This document shows, piece by piece, positions 23,462-30,882 of a stretch of 47,432 nucleotides of DNA. Within the stretch, counting starts at the first letter, position 1, and every line of letters starts with the position of its first letter. Where the stretch lies: assembly GCA_046539045.1 (NCBI GenBank), contig JBKHHU010000004.1, positions 1-47,432 of the forward strand. Direction: 5' to 3'. The position numbers and the translations under genes are program-made. The notes beneath the pieces are model-generated. The model made no database searches and was not told where the DNA came from. It saw only the letters and a program-made list of their open reading frames with translations. This DNA is from JBKHHU01 sp046539045. GTDB lineage: Bacteria; Planctomycetota; Phycisphaerae; SM23-33.

Positions 23462-26400
23462 ATGGTTTCCCACGGAAAATGTCATAGCGGATTGATCTGG
23501 GTGTGCGTCGCTTTCGTCGCGGGTGTGCTGGCCCCGGTCGCTGCCGGTTTCGCTGCCGAGGATGCCCCTTTCACCGACGCCGAGCTTCGCGTGCGGATCG
23601 GCAACTACTGGACGATGCGACTGACGGCCCAGGACGGCAAGTGGGAACCGGTCACCCGGGCCAGGCCTTCGTTCAAGCATGTGGATTTCGGCTACGTTAC
23701 TGCCTCCAAAGGCACTCCGGCGGGGTTTTCGGTGTCCATGCAGTTGCGGGACGACGGGGGCGTACGCTCCAACGGATATGTGTTCTATGAGATGCAATTC
23801 AAACGTGCCAAGGACGGCAGCTACACCGGGACGTTCAAGGAAACCCGGGGCAGCCGGACGGAAACCGGAACGATCGCCGCCTTCCTCCTGCCGGACCAGC
23901 CGGCCGATGCTGTGAAGCGAGAGCCTATTGCTTCCGGCGAATACCCCCGCCTCCTGCTGCGGAAGGGCGATGTGCCCGCATTGCGTGAAAAGGCCAAGAC
24001 CCCCTTGGGCAAGGCGTTCATCGAAAAAGCAAAAAACTCCAAGGACCCTGTGCTGCTGGGCACGCTGTACCAGGCGACCGGCTTGGAGCGGTACGCCCTG
24101 GAGGCGCTGCGGATCGTGCAGGGCTATTCCGATATCGACGGCAACGCTGCGCTGAGCGGGAACGTCGGGCACCAGATCGTCAGCGTCGTGCTGACGGCAG
24201 ACCTCTGCTACGACGCCTGGCCGGAGGAGTATCGCGACGATCTGCTGCAGCAGATCAAGGCCCGCATGCCCAAGCGGCAGTATGATCTGACCATCGCCCA
24301 TGCCAACTACAACCATGTGAGCAATTACTACGGCCCCGGGTTCGGCTCTGCCGCCATCGCGACGCTGCTGCTGCACAAGAGCAAGGGCCCGGCCCCGGAT
24401 GAGCCGGTCAAACCGCTTTGCGTGCGATTCAAGGACTGCAAGGTTCCGCCGGTGGAAAACTACAGCCCGCCCCAGAGCGTGCCGGTCGTTCCGCTTACCA
24501 GCGACGAACTGCCGGCGGACTGGATCTACGCAGGCCCGCTCAAGCCGGCCGAGAACGCCGAGCCCCTCAAGTCCATGGGCGGACCGGAGAAGGCACGTCC
24601 GACCGTCGGCGACGATCTGAGCGACGGCAACCAGACCGTCCGCTTTGAACCCGTCTCGAAGGAGAAGGACAAAGGCTACTACGTCTGGGGCGACCGCAAG
24701 GTGCTGGACGTCTCCAACGCCATCGGACGCGTGTATCACAGCACCAGCTATTACTACACCGTCATCAAGAACGACACGCCCGGCTGGTACCAGTTCCGCA
24801 TCGGACAGGACCACAAGGAATCCCGCACGTGGCTCAATGGGTTTGAGATCCGCGAGGGGGATGTAATGCAACTGGACAAGGGGCTCTACACGGTCCTGAT
24901 CCGCGTGGACATCGGCCAGACCGAACCTTGGGGGCGGGAGATGCTCGCCGCCCGGTTCGCCTATCTGCCGGACAAGAAAGTCAGGAAACAGACGGTGGAG
25001 GAAATCAACGCCGAGATCCGCGCACGATATGATCAGGCTCTGGCGTTCTGGAAGACCGAGACGGCAGAGTGGAAGGCCCGCGATGGTGAGGACCTGCAGT
25101 GCCTGCGAATGTTCCACAAGGGGCGCGAGCAGATGTACCAGCACCTGCGGTTCGGGATCGGCGACGGTGGGTTCCAGGCCGAGGTCACCCACTACGGGAA
25201 TATCGCCGCCCATTACCCGCTGCTGTACGCGACGTGTTTCCGCAAGGCCATGGGACGCGACGTGTCGCCGTACCCCGATGCGACCCACGTGCTCCCGCGA
25301 CAGATGATGCAGGCGTACATCAAAGACGATCGCCCGGTCATCATGGACCTGAACGTCAAAGGGCACTTCGACACGCGGTGGCTGGCGCTGAACTTCCCGA
25401 TGGTTCCGAAGGAATACAAGCCGCACCTGCTGTGGAGCTGGGACAGGCTCATGGGCGCCGAGCGGAACACCGCCGGGAGCCCGGACGCCGCAACCGCCGA
25501 AACGATGCTGCAATCGGTCAACGGGCAGACGCTCGCAGCCGCCTTCGTCAACTATCCACTGGACATCAAGCCGGTGCATCCAAGCAAGGGCATGCCACTG
25601 ACGTGGGCAGCCGATACGCTGGGGTTTTATGTTTTCCGCAGCGGGTGGCAAGGGAAGGACGAGTTCATCGCCCAGGTGTTCAGCAAGAGCATCCCGATCC
25701 GCGCGTGGAGCCATCCCAATGCAGGCGCGTTCCGTCTCTGGGGGCTCGGACATCGCTGGACGGCGGCACCGATCGAACGTAGCGGGTACCGTCCGGAAGA
25801 GTCGATCGTTCACATGCCGGACGACGTGATCTACAAATCCACCTGTGGGAAGATCGACCACCACACGGCCAGGGCCGACGGCTCCGGCTCGCTCAGCATC
25901 GACATGACCGACGTGTACCTTGCCGTCAAACCGCCCGAACAGAAGAGCGACTTTGATCAGATGACCGACAGCCTGGAAGACCTGGTCAACTCCGGCGGGC
26001 CCAGCGAGGAGATGAAGATCGACAATCCGGTGAAGACCCCGGAGGCGGCGACGGATTACTTCCGCCAGAAGGACCGGTCCAAGCTGCGGCGCAAGCTGCC
26101 GAAGCTCTACAACGGGTACGCCGAGCGACGCGAGGTGGACTACTCCTCCCATGTGGACGGCGACCGGGCGTTTGCGTTCGACTACAGCGGCAAGAGCGGC
26201 GCGCCGTGTCTGATGGTGATGGTCGACCACGTCCGCGGCGGGGAGCGGAAGCAGTGGTTGTGGCACCTGCCGGATGCGGAGGAGATCAAGGCCGAGGCGA
26301 AGAAGAATGCCTTTACGCTCAGCTATCCGGACGCGAACCTGAAGGGGACGTTCGTCTCGCCGGCGAAGATTCAGCCGCAGTTCATGGAAGACAAGAAGAT

Positions 26401-26635
26401 GTACTTCATCTACCGCGGCGGGAGCCTGAAGGGCAAGAGCATCGAACGTTCGTACGATTTCATCGCCGCGGAGACCGACAGCGAAGAGACGCTTTATTTC
26501 GTGGTCGTCACGGTGCAGCGGGGCAAGGCTCCGGCTGTGACAACCACCGGCAACGGGAAAGACACGGTCGTCACCGTCGGTGGTAGGCGCATCAGCTATC
26601 ACGACGGCAGGATCGTCATCGAAGATACCAAATAG
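23462..26635 (+). CDS. Large secreted heparinase II/III-like protein with inserted domain
   Basis: 1057 aa. Signal peptide about 1-30 (ending AAGFAAED). Residues 30-140 form a beta-rich leader domain. YPRLLLRKGDVPALREKAKT (about 159-178) starts the toroid part. The toroid is interrupted at about residues 340-510 by a beta-sandwich-like insert (WIYAGPLKPAENAEPLKSMG to MLAARFAYLP) that looks like a carbohydrate-binding or PA14-like module. The toroid then resumes (CLRMFHKGREQMYQHLRFGI) and a C-terminal beta-sandwich region follows. It shares both ends with the 583-aa paralogue at 13753. AAGGA precedes ATG 23462. Predicted role: extracellular or periplasmic polysaccharide lyase. Confidence 0.8.
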   Translation: MVSHGKCHSGLIWVCVAFVAGVLAPVAAGFAAEDAPFTDAELRVRIGNYWTMRLTAQDGKWEPVTRARPSFKHVDFGYVTASKGTPAGFSVSMQLRDDGGVRSNGYVFYEMQFKRAKDGSYTGTFKETRGSRTETGTIAAFLLPDQPADAVKREPIASGEYPRLLLRKGDVPALREKAKTPLGKAFIEKAKNSKDPVLLGTLYQATGLERYALEALRIVQGYSDIDGNAALSGNVGHQIVSVVLTADLCYDAWPEEYRDDLLQQIKARMPKRQYDLTIAHANYNHVSNYYGPGFGSAAIATLLLHKSKGPAPDEPVKPLCVRFKDCKVPPVENYSPPQSVPVVPLTSDELPADWIYAGPLKPAENAEPLKSMGGPEKARPTVGDDLSDGNQTVRFEPVSKEKDKGYYVWGDRKVLDVSNAIGRVYHSTSYYYTVIKNDTPGWYQFRIGQDHKESRTWLNGFEIREGDVMQLDKGLYTVLIRVDIGQTEPWGREMLAARFAYLPDKKVRKQTVEEINAEIRARYDQALAFWKTETAEWKARDGEDLQCLRMFHKGREQMYQHLRFGIGDGGFQAEVTHYGNIAAHYPLLYATCFRKAMGRDVSPYPDATHVLPRQMMQAYIKDDRPVIMDLNVKGHFDTRWLALNFPMVPKEYKPHLLWSWDRLMGAERNTAGSPDAATAETMLQSVNGQTLAAAFVNYPLDIKPVHPSKGMPLTWAADTLGFYVFRSGWQGKDEFIAQVFSKSIPIRAWSHPNAGAFRLWGLGHRWTAAPIERSGYRPEESIVHMPDDVIYKSTCGKIDHHTARADGSGSLSIDMTDVYLAVKPPEQKSDFDQMTDSLEDLVNSGGPSEEMKIDNPVKTPEAATDYFRQKDRSKLRRKLPKLYNGYAERREVDYSSHVDGDRAFAFDYSGKSGAPCLMVMVDHVRGGERKQWLWHLPDAEEIKAEAKKNAFTLSYPDANLKGTFVSPAKIQPQFMEDKKMYFIYRGGSLKGKSIERSYDFIAAETDSEETLYFVVVTVQRGKAPAVTTTGNGKDTVVTVGGRRISYHDGRIVIEDTK

Positions 26636-26652
26636 ATCAAGAGGGAACACCC

Positions 26653-28389
26653 ATGCGAAGATTGTGCATACCGTTTATGTTTGTGTTGTTGCTGACCGCC
26701 GCCGCGGGGGCCGATGAGGCCTCGTGGGAGCAGCTGGACCGGCTCGAGCAGCAGCAGCGGGAGGTAGAGGCCGACCTGCGGCAGGTTGAGGACGAACTGC
26801 AGATCCTGCGAGAGGCCGTGCCGTCGGCGGATAGTGAGCAGCTCGCTGCCGCGCGCAACGCGCTGGACGAGGCGGAGCAATCGCTGGAGAAGGCGCGTGC
26901 CGCAGCCGGGCTGGATGAACTTCGGGAGAAACTCCGCACCGCCCAAGCCGCCCGGGACGAGAAGGCTACTGAATTGATTGTCGCCGCCCCGACCGGCAAA
27001 CAGGCCGTTCAACGGTACCAGCAGATGGACCAGCGCCTGGCGGAGTTGGAATCTCGCATCGACAACCTCGACGACAAGGAAGTGAGCGAACTGGCCCGTC
27101 TCCGTCGCGAACACCGCCACTGGGGCAGGCAGCTTTACGATGTCCGCCGGGCCGTCTGGGAACGCAGGGAGGTCCTCCCGCTGTACCGACAGGCCGACTC
27201 CGCCTACAAGGCCTACGGCAGTGCACGCAAGAAGAGCAAGGAATACCAGGCTGTGGAGCGCACCGTCAGGGACGCCAGGAAGGCCCTTGGGCAGGCCCGC
27301 GGGAAGATCGAACCGGACGGCAAGCGAGCCGAAACGCGCCTCAACCGCAAGACCGAGCTTGAGCGGAAACGCGACGAGTTGAACAAGCAGATCGCATCGG
27401 TCCGCAAGTCGCTGTTCGACGGCGAGCGGAACATTACCATCACCGTCGAGATGCCTCCGAAGAAGGGCAAGCCCCGCAAACCGGAGCGCGTGACGCTGTG
27501 GATTCCGCCGAATTGCGACAACATCCGCGGGGTGATCGTCGCCCACCCGATGATCAAAGGCATGGCCACCAGCAGGACCGTCCGCCGGGCAGCTGCCCAG
27601 GCCGGCCTGGCGACCATGGTGATGCCCAACTATTCCTTCAAAGGCGAGGAAACCGTCAAGCGGATGGACGCGATCTTTGAAGAGATGGCCGCCAAGTCAG
27701 GCCACTCCGAACTGAAGGGGGCCGCGGTCATTCCGGCGGGTCTGTCGGCCAGCGTGCTGGCTGCGAGGAACGTCGGCTACGCCGCGCCCGAGCGGACGAT
27801 CGGAATCGTGCACGTTGCCGGTGGGAACATGCACCACAATATCGTCAATCCGGACCAGTCACTGTCAGGCGTACCGTTCATCGCGATGAACGGCGAGTTT
27901 GAATGGTGCGGGCCGGAAGGCGGCATTCGCCCGGAATACGGCCGGCAGACGCAGTGGGTAATGATCCGCGAGCAACTGCTGCGTCGCCGTCGGCACGATC
28001 CGCAACACCTGATGAGCCTGGTGGTGGTCCCCGGACGCGACCACGGGGCATGGGACGTGGACCTGGCGGCGCTGTTCGTTCGCAAAGCGGCTGAGTATCG
28101 CGCGCCCAAGGAGAAACGCGACGGGAGCAAGCCGGCGAAGTGTCGGACCATCAAAGCTGAGGACGGCTGGCTGACCGATGCCGACCTGGATCACCCCGAA
28201 CATAACCCCGCCCCGTACGACAAGTACACCGGCGACAAAACGGAGGCGTTCTGGCACTTCGACGGCGAGATGGCCAAGGCGGTTCGCGAATACCACAAAG
28301 GCCGGTTCCTCCTGCCGGATCCGACCAAGCAGCATCCGGTGCCGGAAAGCTGGCCGAAGGACCGCGGGCTCAACTACCTGAAGAAGTAA
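26653..28389 (+). CDS. Secreted coiled-coil protein fused to an alpha/beta-hydrolase-like domain
   Basis: 578 aa. Signal peptide 1-20. Residues about 22-265 are a long coiled coil with heptads rich in Glu, Arg, Gln and Leu. From about residue 285 the sequence changes to a hydrolase-like fold: IRGVIVAHPMIKG, then IPAGLSASVLAAR as nucleophile-elbow candidate (G-L-S-A-S rather than G-x-S-x-G), and VVVPGRDHGAWD with a candidate catalytic His. GAGGGAAC precedes ATG 26653, only 17 bp after the heparinase-like gene, so co-transcribed. A role as an esterase acting on the same glycan is plausible but unproven. Confidence 0.75.
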   Translation: MRRLCIPFMFVLLLTAAAGADEASWEQLDRLEQQQREVEADLRQVEDELQILREAVPSADSEQLAAARNALDEAEQSLEKARAAAGLDELREKLRTAQAARDEKATELIVAAPTGKQAVQRYQQMDQRLAELESRIDNLDDKEVSELARLRREHRHWGRQLYDVRRAVWERREVLPLYRQADSAYKAYGSARKKSKEYQAVERTVRDARKALGQARGKIEPDGKRAETRLNRKTELERKRDELNKQIASVRKSLFDGERNITITVEMPPKKGKPRKPERVTLWIPPNCDNIRGVIVAHPMIKGMATSRTVRRAAAQAGLATMVMPNYSFKGEETVKRMDAIFEEMAAKSGHSELKGAAVIPAGLSASVLAARNVGYAAPERTIGIVHVAGGNMHHNIVNPDQSLSGVPFIAMNGEFEWCGPEGGIRPEYGRQTQWVMIREQLLRRRRHDPQHLMSLVVVPGRDHGAWDVDLAALFVRKAAEYRAPKEKRDGSKPAKCRTIKAEDGWLTDADLDHPEHNPAPYDKYTGDKTEAFWHFDGEMAKAVREYHKGRFLLPDPTKQHPVPESWPKDRGLNYLKK

Positions 28390-28417
28390 TGCGCTTTGGT
28401 TCGAGGCTGACGCCCCC

Positions 28418-28470
28418 GGCAGGTCAGCGACAGTTCCTGTGCCTCACGTCAGGTTCTGTCGCTACCTGCC
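28418..28470. terminator. Strong hairpin downstream of 28389
   Basis: GGCAGGT-C-AGCGACAG (28418-28433) pairs with CTGTCGCT-ACCTGCC (28456-28470), 15 bp with one bulged C and a 22-nt loop. It probably ends the polysaccharide transcript; no T tract follows. Confidence 0.6.
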
Positions 28471-28492
28471 CGGGGCGATCGCCATTGTGCCT

Positions 28493-28732
28493 TCAGTCTG
28501 TTCGCAACGGGCGGCCCATCTCCAGCAGACGCTCGACGGACGGTTCGGGAATTCGGCCGAGGCCATCAGGGCCGACGTTCAGCAGGTAGTTCCCGCCCTT
28601 GTCGTTCACATCGCGCAGGTTCTCCATGAGCTCGTCGACCGACTTCCAGTTGTCGTCGCCTTCGCGGTAGCCCCACGTGTCGGCCATCGTCGCTGGGTAT
28701 TCCGGTCCATCCGGGCCTTGGCGGCATCGATT
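28493..28732 (-). pseudogene. Remnant of an alpha-L-fucosidase (GH29) gene
   Basis: The in-frame sequence reads GPDGPEYPATMADTWGYREG, then DDNWKSVDELMENLRDVNDK, GGNYLLNVGPDGLGRIPEPS and VERLLEMGRPLRTD-stop. This matches the well-conserved GH29 stretch that follows the catalytic barrel (TWGY..DWKS..L...L.D...KGGNYLLNVGP...G.IP..S...L..MG). A TAG lies at 28733-28735 upstream. The barrel with its nucleophile and the C-terminal beta domain are missing. About 80 codons of a normal 400-500 remain, so it cannot be active. Confidence 0.85.
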
Positions 28733-28891
28733 CTATCGGCCATTCTTCTGTCCATGGAGCCATTTTCCGCAGACCGGGGACCCAGTTGCAGGAGGGGACG
28801 GGCGGGTCTGTTCGGGAATGGAATCCATTTCAGCAACAAACCGGTAGATTTGCTGACACCCTCTCAAGCGTATTGTGTTAAAGGAATGTTA

Positions 28892-28960
28892 ATGAAGCGT
28901 TCATTTCGGGTTCTGGTAGCAAGGAATGATGAATGTCGACCATTAAATGGCTGTTGTTGA
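28892..28960 (+). CDS. Possible short leader ORF overlapping the next gene
   Basis: 22 codons: MKRSFRVLVARNDECRPLNG-CC-stop, preceded by AAAGGA (an in-frame ATG is also at 28886). It overlaps the start of the 28933 gene by 28 bases in another frame. It may be chance, or it may couple translation into that gene, which has its own AAGGA inside this ORF. Confidence 0.3.
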   Translation: MKRSFRVLVARNDECRPLNGCC

Positions 28961-30882
28961 TCGCGCTGATGATTGGATGTGCGCCGATTGCGCACGGCCA
29001 GAAGCTCTACAACGCCAGTCCCATGGAGCCCGTTGGCCTGAAGTGGTCTCCGCCGGAAGGTTCCTCGCTGGAGCCGGTGCGGATCGCCGGGGCCAGAAAC
29101 AGCGTCTACTCCGGTATGGTCATCTGCGATGGTACCCTCAGAAGTCCTGCCCGGATCACGAACTTTCGAAGCCCAACCGGTACGATTCCCGCTTCGGCGG
29201 TGGAAATCACCTATCCGACCCGGAAAGCTGATCTCGCCGGCGGATCCGGGGCACTTGACGGTAAGCGGGACCTGTTCGACGCGCTTTCGCCCAAGCCCGA
29301 TCCCTCGGCCGCCCTCCAGCCGATCCTCTTGACGGTTCATATCCCCAGCGACGCCAAACCGGGTCGATATGAAGCCACACTCAAGGCGGGGGACAAACGG
29401 GCGGAGATCGAACTGACGGTGGTCGACTTCCTGCTGGAAGAGCCGAGCCAGTGGGGCATGTGGGTCAGCACCACCCAGTCGCCGACGACTCTCTCGCTCC
29501 GCTACGACGTGTCCCCCTACTCCGACAAGCATTTCAAGCTCATCGACCAATCCCTCGCCCTGCAGGGCGCCTTGGGCGACAACGTGCTCTACGTGCCGAT
29601 CATCGGCAAGAATGTGCACGGAGACGAGCACGGGCTGGTGCATTTCCGGCAGCGTGGCGATGATTGGGTCCCGGATTTCACTGCCTTCGAGCGGTACCTC
29701 GACCTGTACATCAAGCATTGCGGCAAGCCGAGGATCGTCGTGGCGTATCTGTACGATCCCTACATCGGCTACGAGAATCGTTTTCCCCGCGGGCACAGGC
29801 GGCATCGCGGCGCACGGGAGCGAGAAAGTCGAGGCAAGACCATCCATCTGAGCGTGATCGAGAACGGGAAGCTCATCAGCAGGGAGTTTCCCCGTCCGCC
29901 GGCGATGCCGTCGGTTTGGAAGGCAACGCTGGACGGCCTGCAATCGGTTCTGAATCGCAAAGGCGTTGATGCCGATACGCTGCGTCTGGGCACCGCGTCG
30001 GACAATCAAGCCGTGGAAGACTTCGTCAAGTTCTTCCTGAAGATCGCCCCGGACCTGACCTGGGCGATTCACACGCACGGTTATGGTGGACGTGCGGCCT
30101 CTCGCGGGCAAGATCAGTGGACCGACAGGAACGGGATGGTCGTCACCTACGCCGAGTATCCCGACCCGGACCGGGACAGCGAGCCGGTCCCCCGCCCGGG
30201 CAACCCGGAGCGACCTTTCGTTGTGATGCAGACCGGTCGTGACCAGCACGGGGACCACAGCCCGCCGAGCGTCTTCCGGAAGGTGCCCACGATCGCGTTG
30301 TCCGCGTCGCGCAGTCGCAACCACGTTGGCCTGGCGCGGGTGGGGCTGGACCTGTGGCCGCTTTCGTCGAAGATCTTGCCCGATCGCGGCAAACACGGGA
30401 CGGTGCTTGGAAGATACTCGTGGAACCGGCCCAACCGCCTGTACCGCAGCGCGACGTATGCGATTACCGCCCCGGGCCCGGACGGGCCGGTGGCAACCCT
30501 GCGGTACGAGATGCTACGGCAAGGCACGCAGGAAGCGGAGATCATGCGGCGGATGGTCCGGCGGGTCGTGCAGTTGCCGGAGCATATCGAGCATCTTGAG
30601 AAAAACATCCAGAAGTGTACCTCCATGATCAAGATGCACGGCCGGCGCGGTCCCGGAAAGCAGGCGACTGAACAACTGCCCGGACTCCAGAAGCGGCTGA
30701 CCAAAGCCAAGGCACAGCTGGGCAACCCTGTTTCCCAAGAGGTGCACAAGCGGTTTGTATCAATGATGAACGAAAGGTACGAGATGTTGTTTCCCGGCGA
30801 AAAGAGCCCGCCGCGCAGCAAAGGCTGGCCGAGGTTGAACGAGCGGTTCTGGTCGGTGGCTGCTGAGGTGTTAGCCCGATGA
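28933..30882 (+). CDS. Exported glycoside-hydrolase-like protein
   Basis: 649 aa. The signal sequence MSTIKWLLLIALMIGCAPIA may be cut at AHG-QK or lipidated at Cys16. Residues about 30-160 are a beta-sandwich with HIPSDAKPGRYEATLKAGDK, the pattern seen in DUF4091/GH123-like proteins. Residues about 170-510 look like a TIM-barrel-type region (WGMWVSTT, AYLYDPYIGYENRF, WAIHTHGYGG, GLDLWPLSSKI). The last 120 residues are a coiled coil plus basic tail. I cannot name catalytic acids. First gene of a six-gene operon. Confidence 0.65.
   Translation: MSTIKWLLLIALMIGCAPIAHGQKLYNASPMEPVGLKWSPPEGSSLEPVRIAGARNSVYSGMVICDGTLRSPARITNFRSPTGTIPASAVEITYPTRKADLAGGSGALDGKRDLFDALSPKPDPSAALQPILLTVHIPSDAKPGRYEATLKAGDKRAEIELTVVDFLLEEPSQWGMWVSTTQSPTTLSLRYDVSPYSDKHFKLIDQSLALQGALGDNVLYVPIIGKNVHGDEHGLVHFRQRGDDWVPDFTAFERYLDLYIKHCGKPRIVVAYLYDPYIGYENRFPRGHRRHRGARERESRGKTIHLSVIENGKLISREFPRPPAMPSVWKATLDGLQSVLNRKGVDADTLRLGTASDNQAVEDFVKFFLKIAPDLTWAIHTHGYGGRAASRGQDQWTDRNGMVVTYAEYPDPDRDSEPVPRPGNPERPFVVMQTGRDQHGDHSPPSVFRKVPTIALSASRSRNHVGLARVGLDLWPLSSKILPDRGKHGTVLGRYSWNRPNRLYRSATYAITAPGPDGPVATLRYEMLRQGTQEAEIMRRMVRRVVQLPEHIEHLEKNIQKCTSMIKMHGRRGPGKQATEQLPGLQKRLTKAKAQLGNPVSQEVHKRFVSMMNERYEMLFPGEKSPPRSKGWPRLNERFWSVAAEVLAR

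Larger units (their letters stand above)
28390..28932. other. Intergenic region with hairpin and gene remnant
   Basis: It contains a strong hairpin (28418-28470), a minus-strand fucosidase remnant (28493-28732), an apparently empty 150-bp stretch and a short upstream ORF (28892-28960) that overlaps the next gene. Confidence 0.6.

Noticed and set aside
23414..26650. A 1078-codon open frame on the minus strand.
   Set aside because: It is the mirror of the heparinase-like gene, which has a signal peptide, ribosome site and family motifs.
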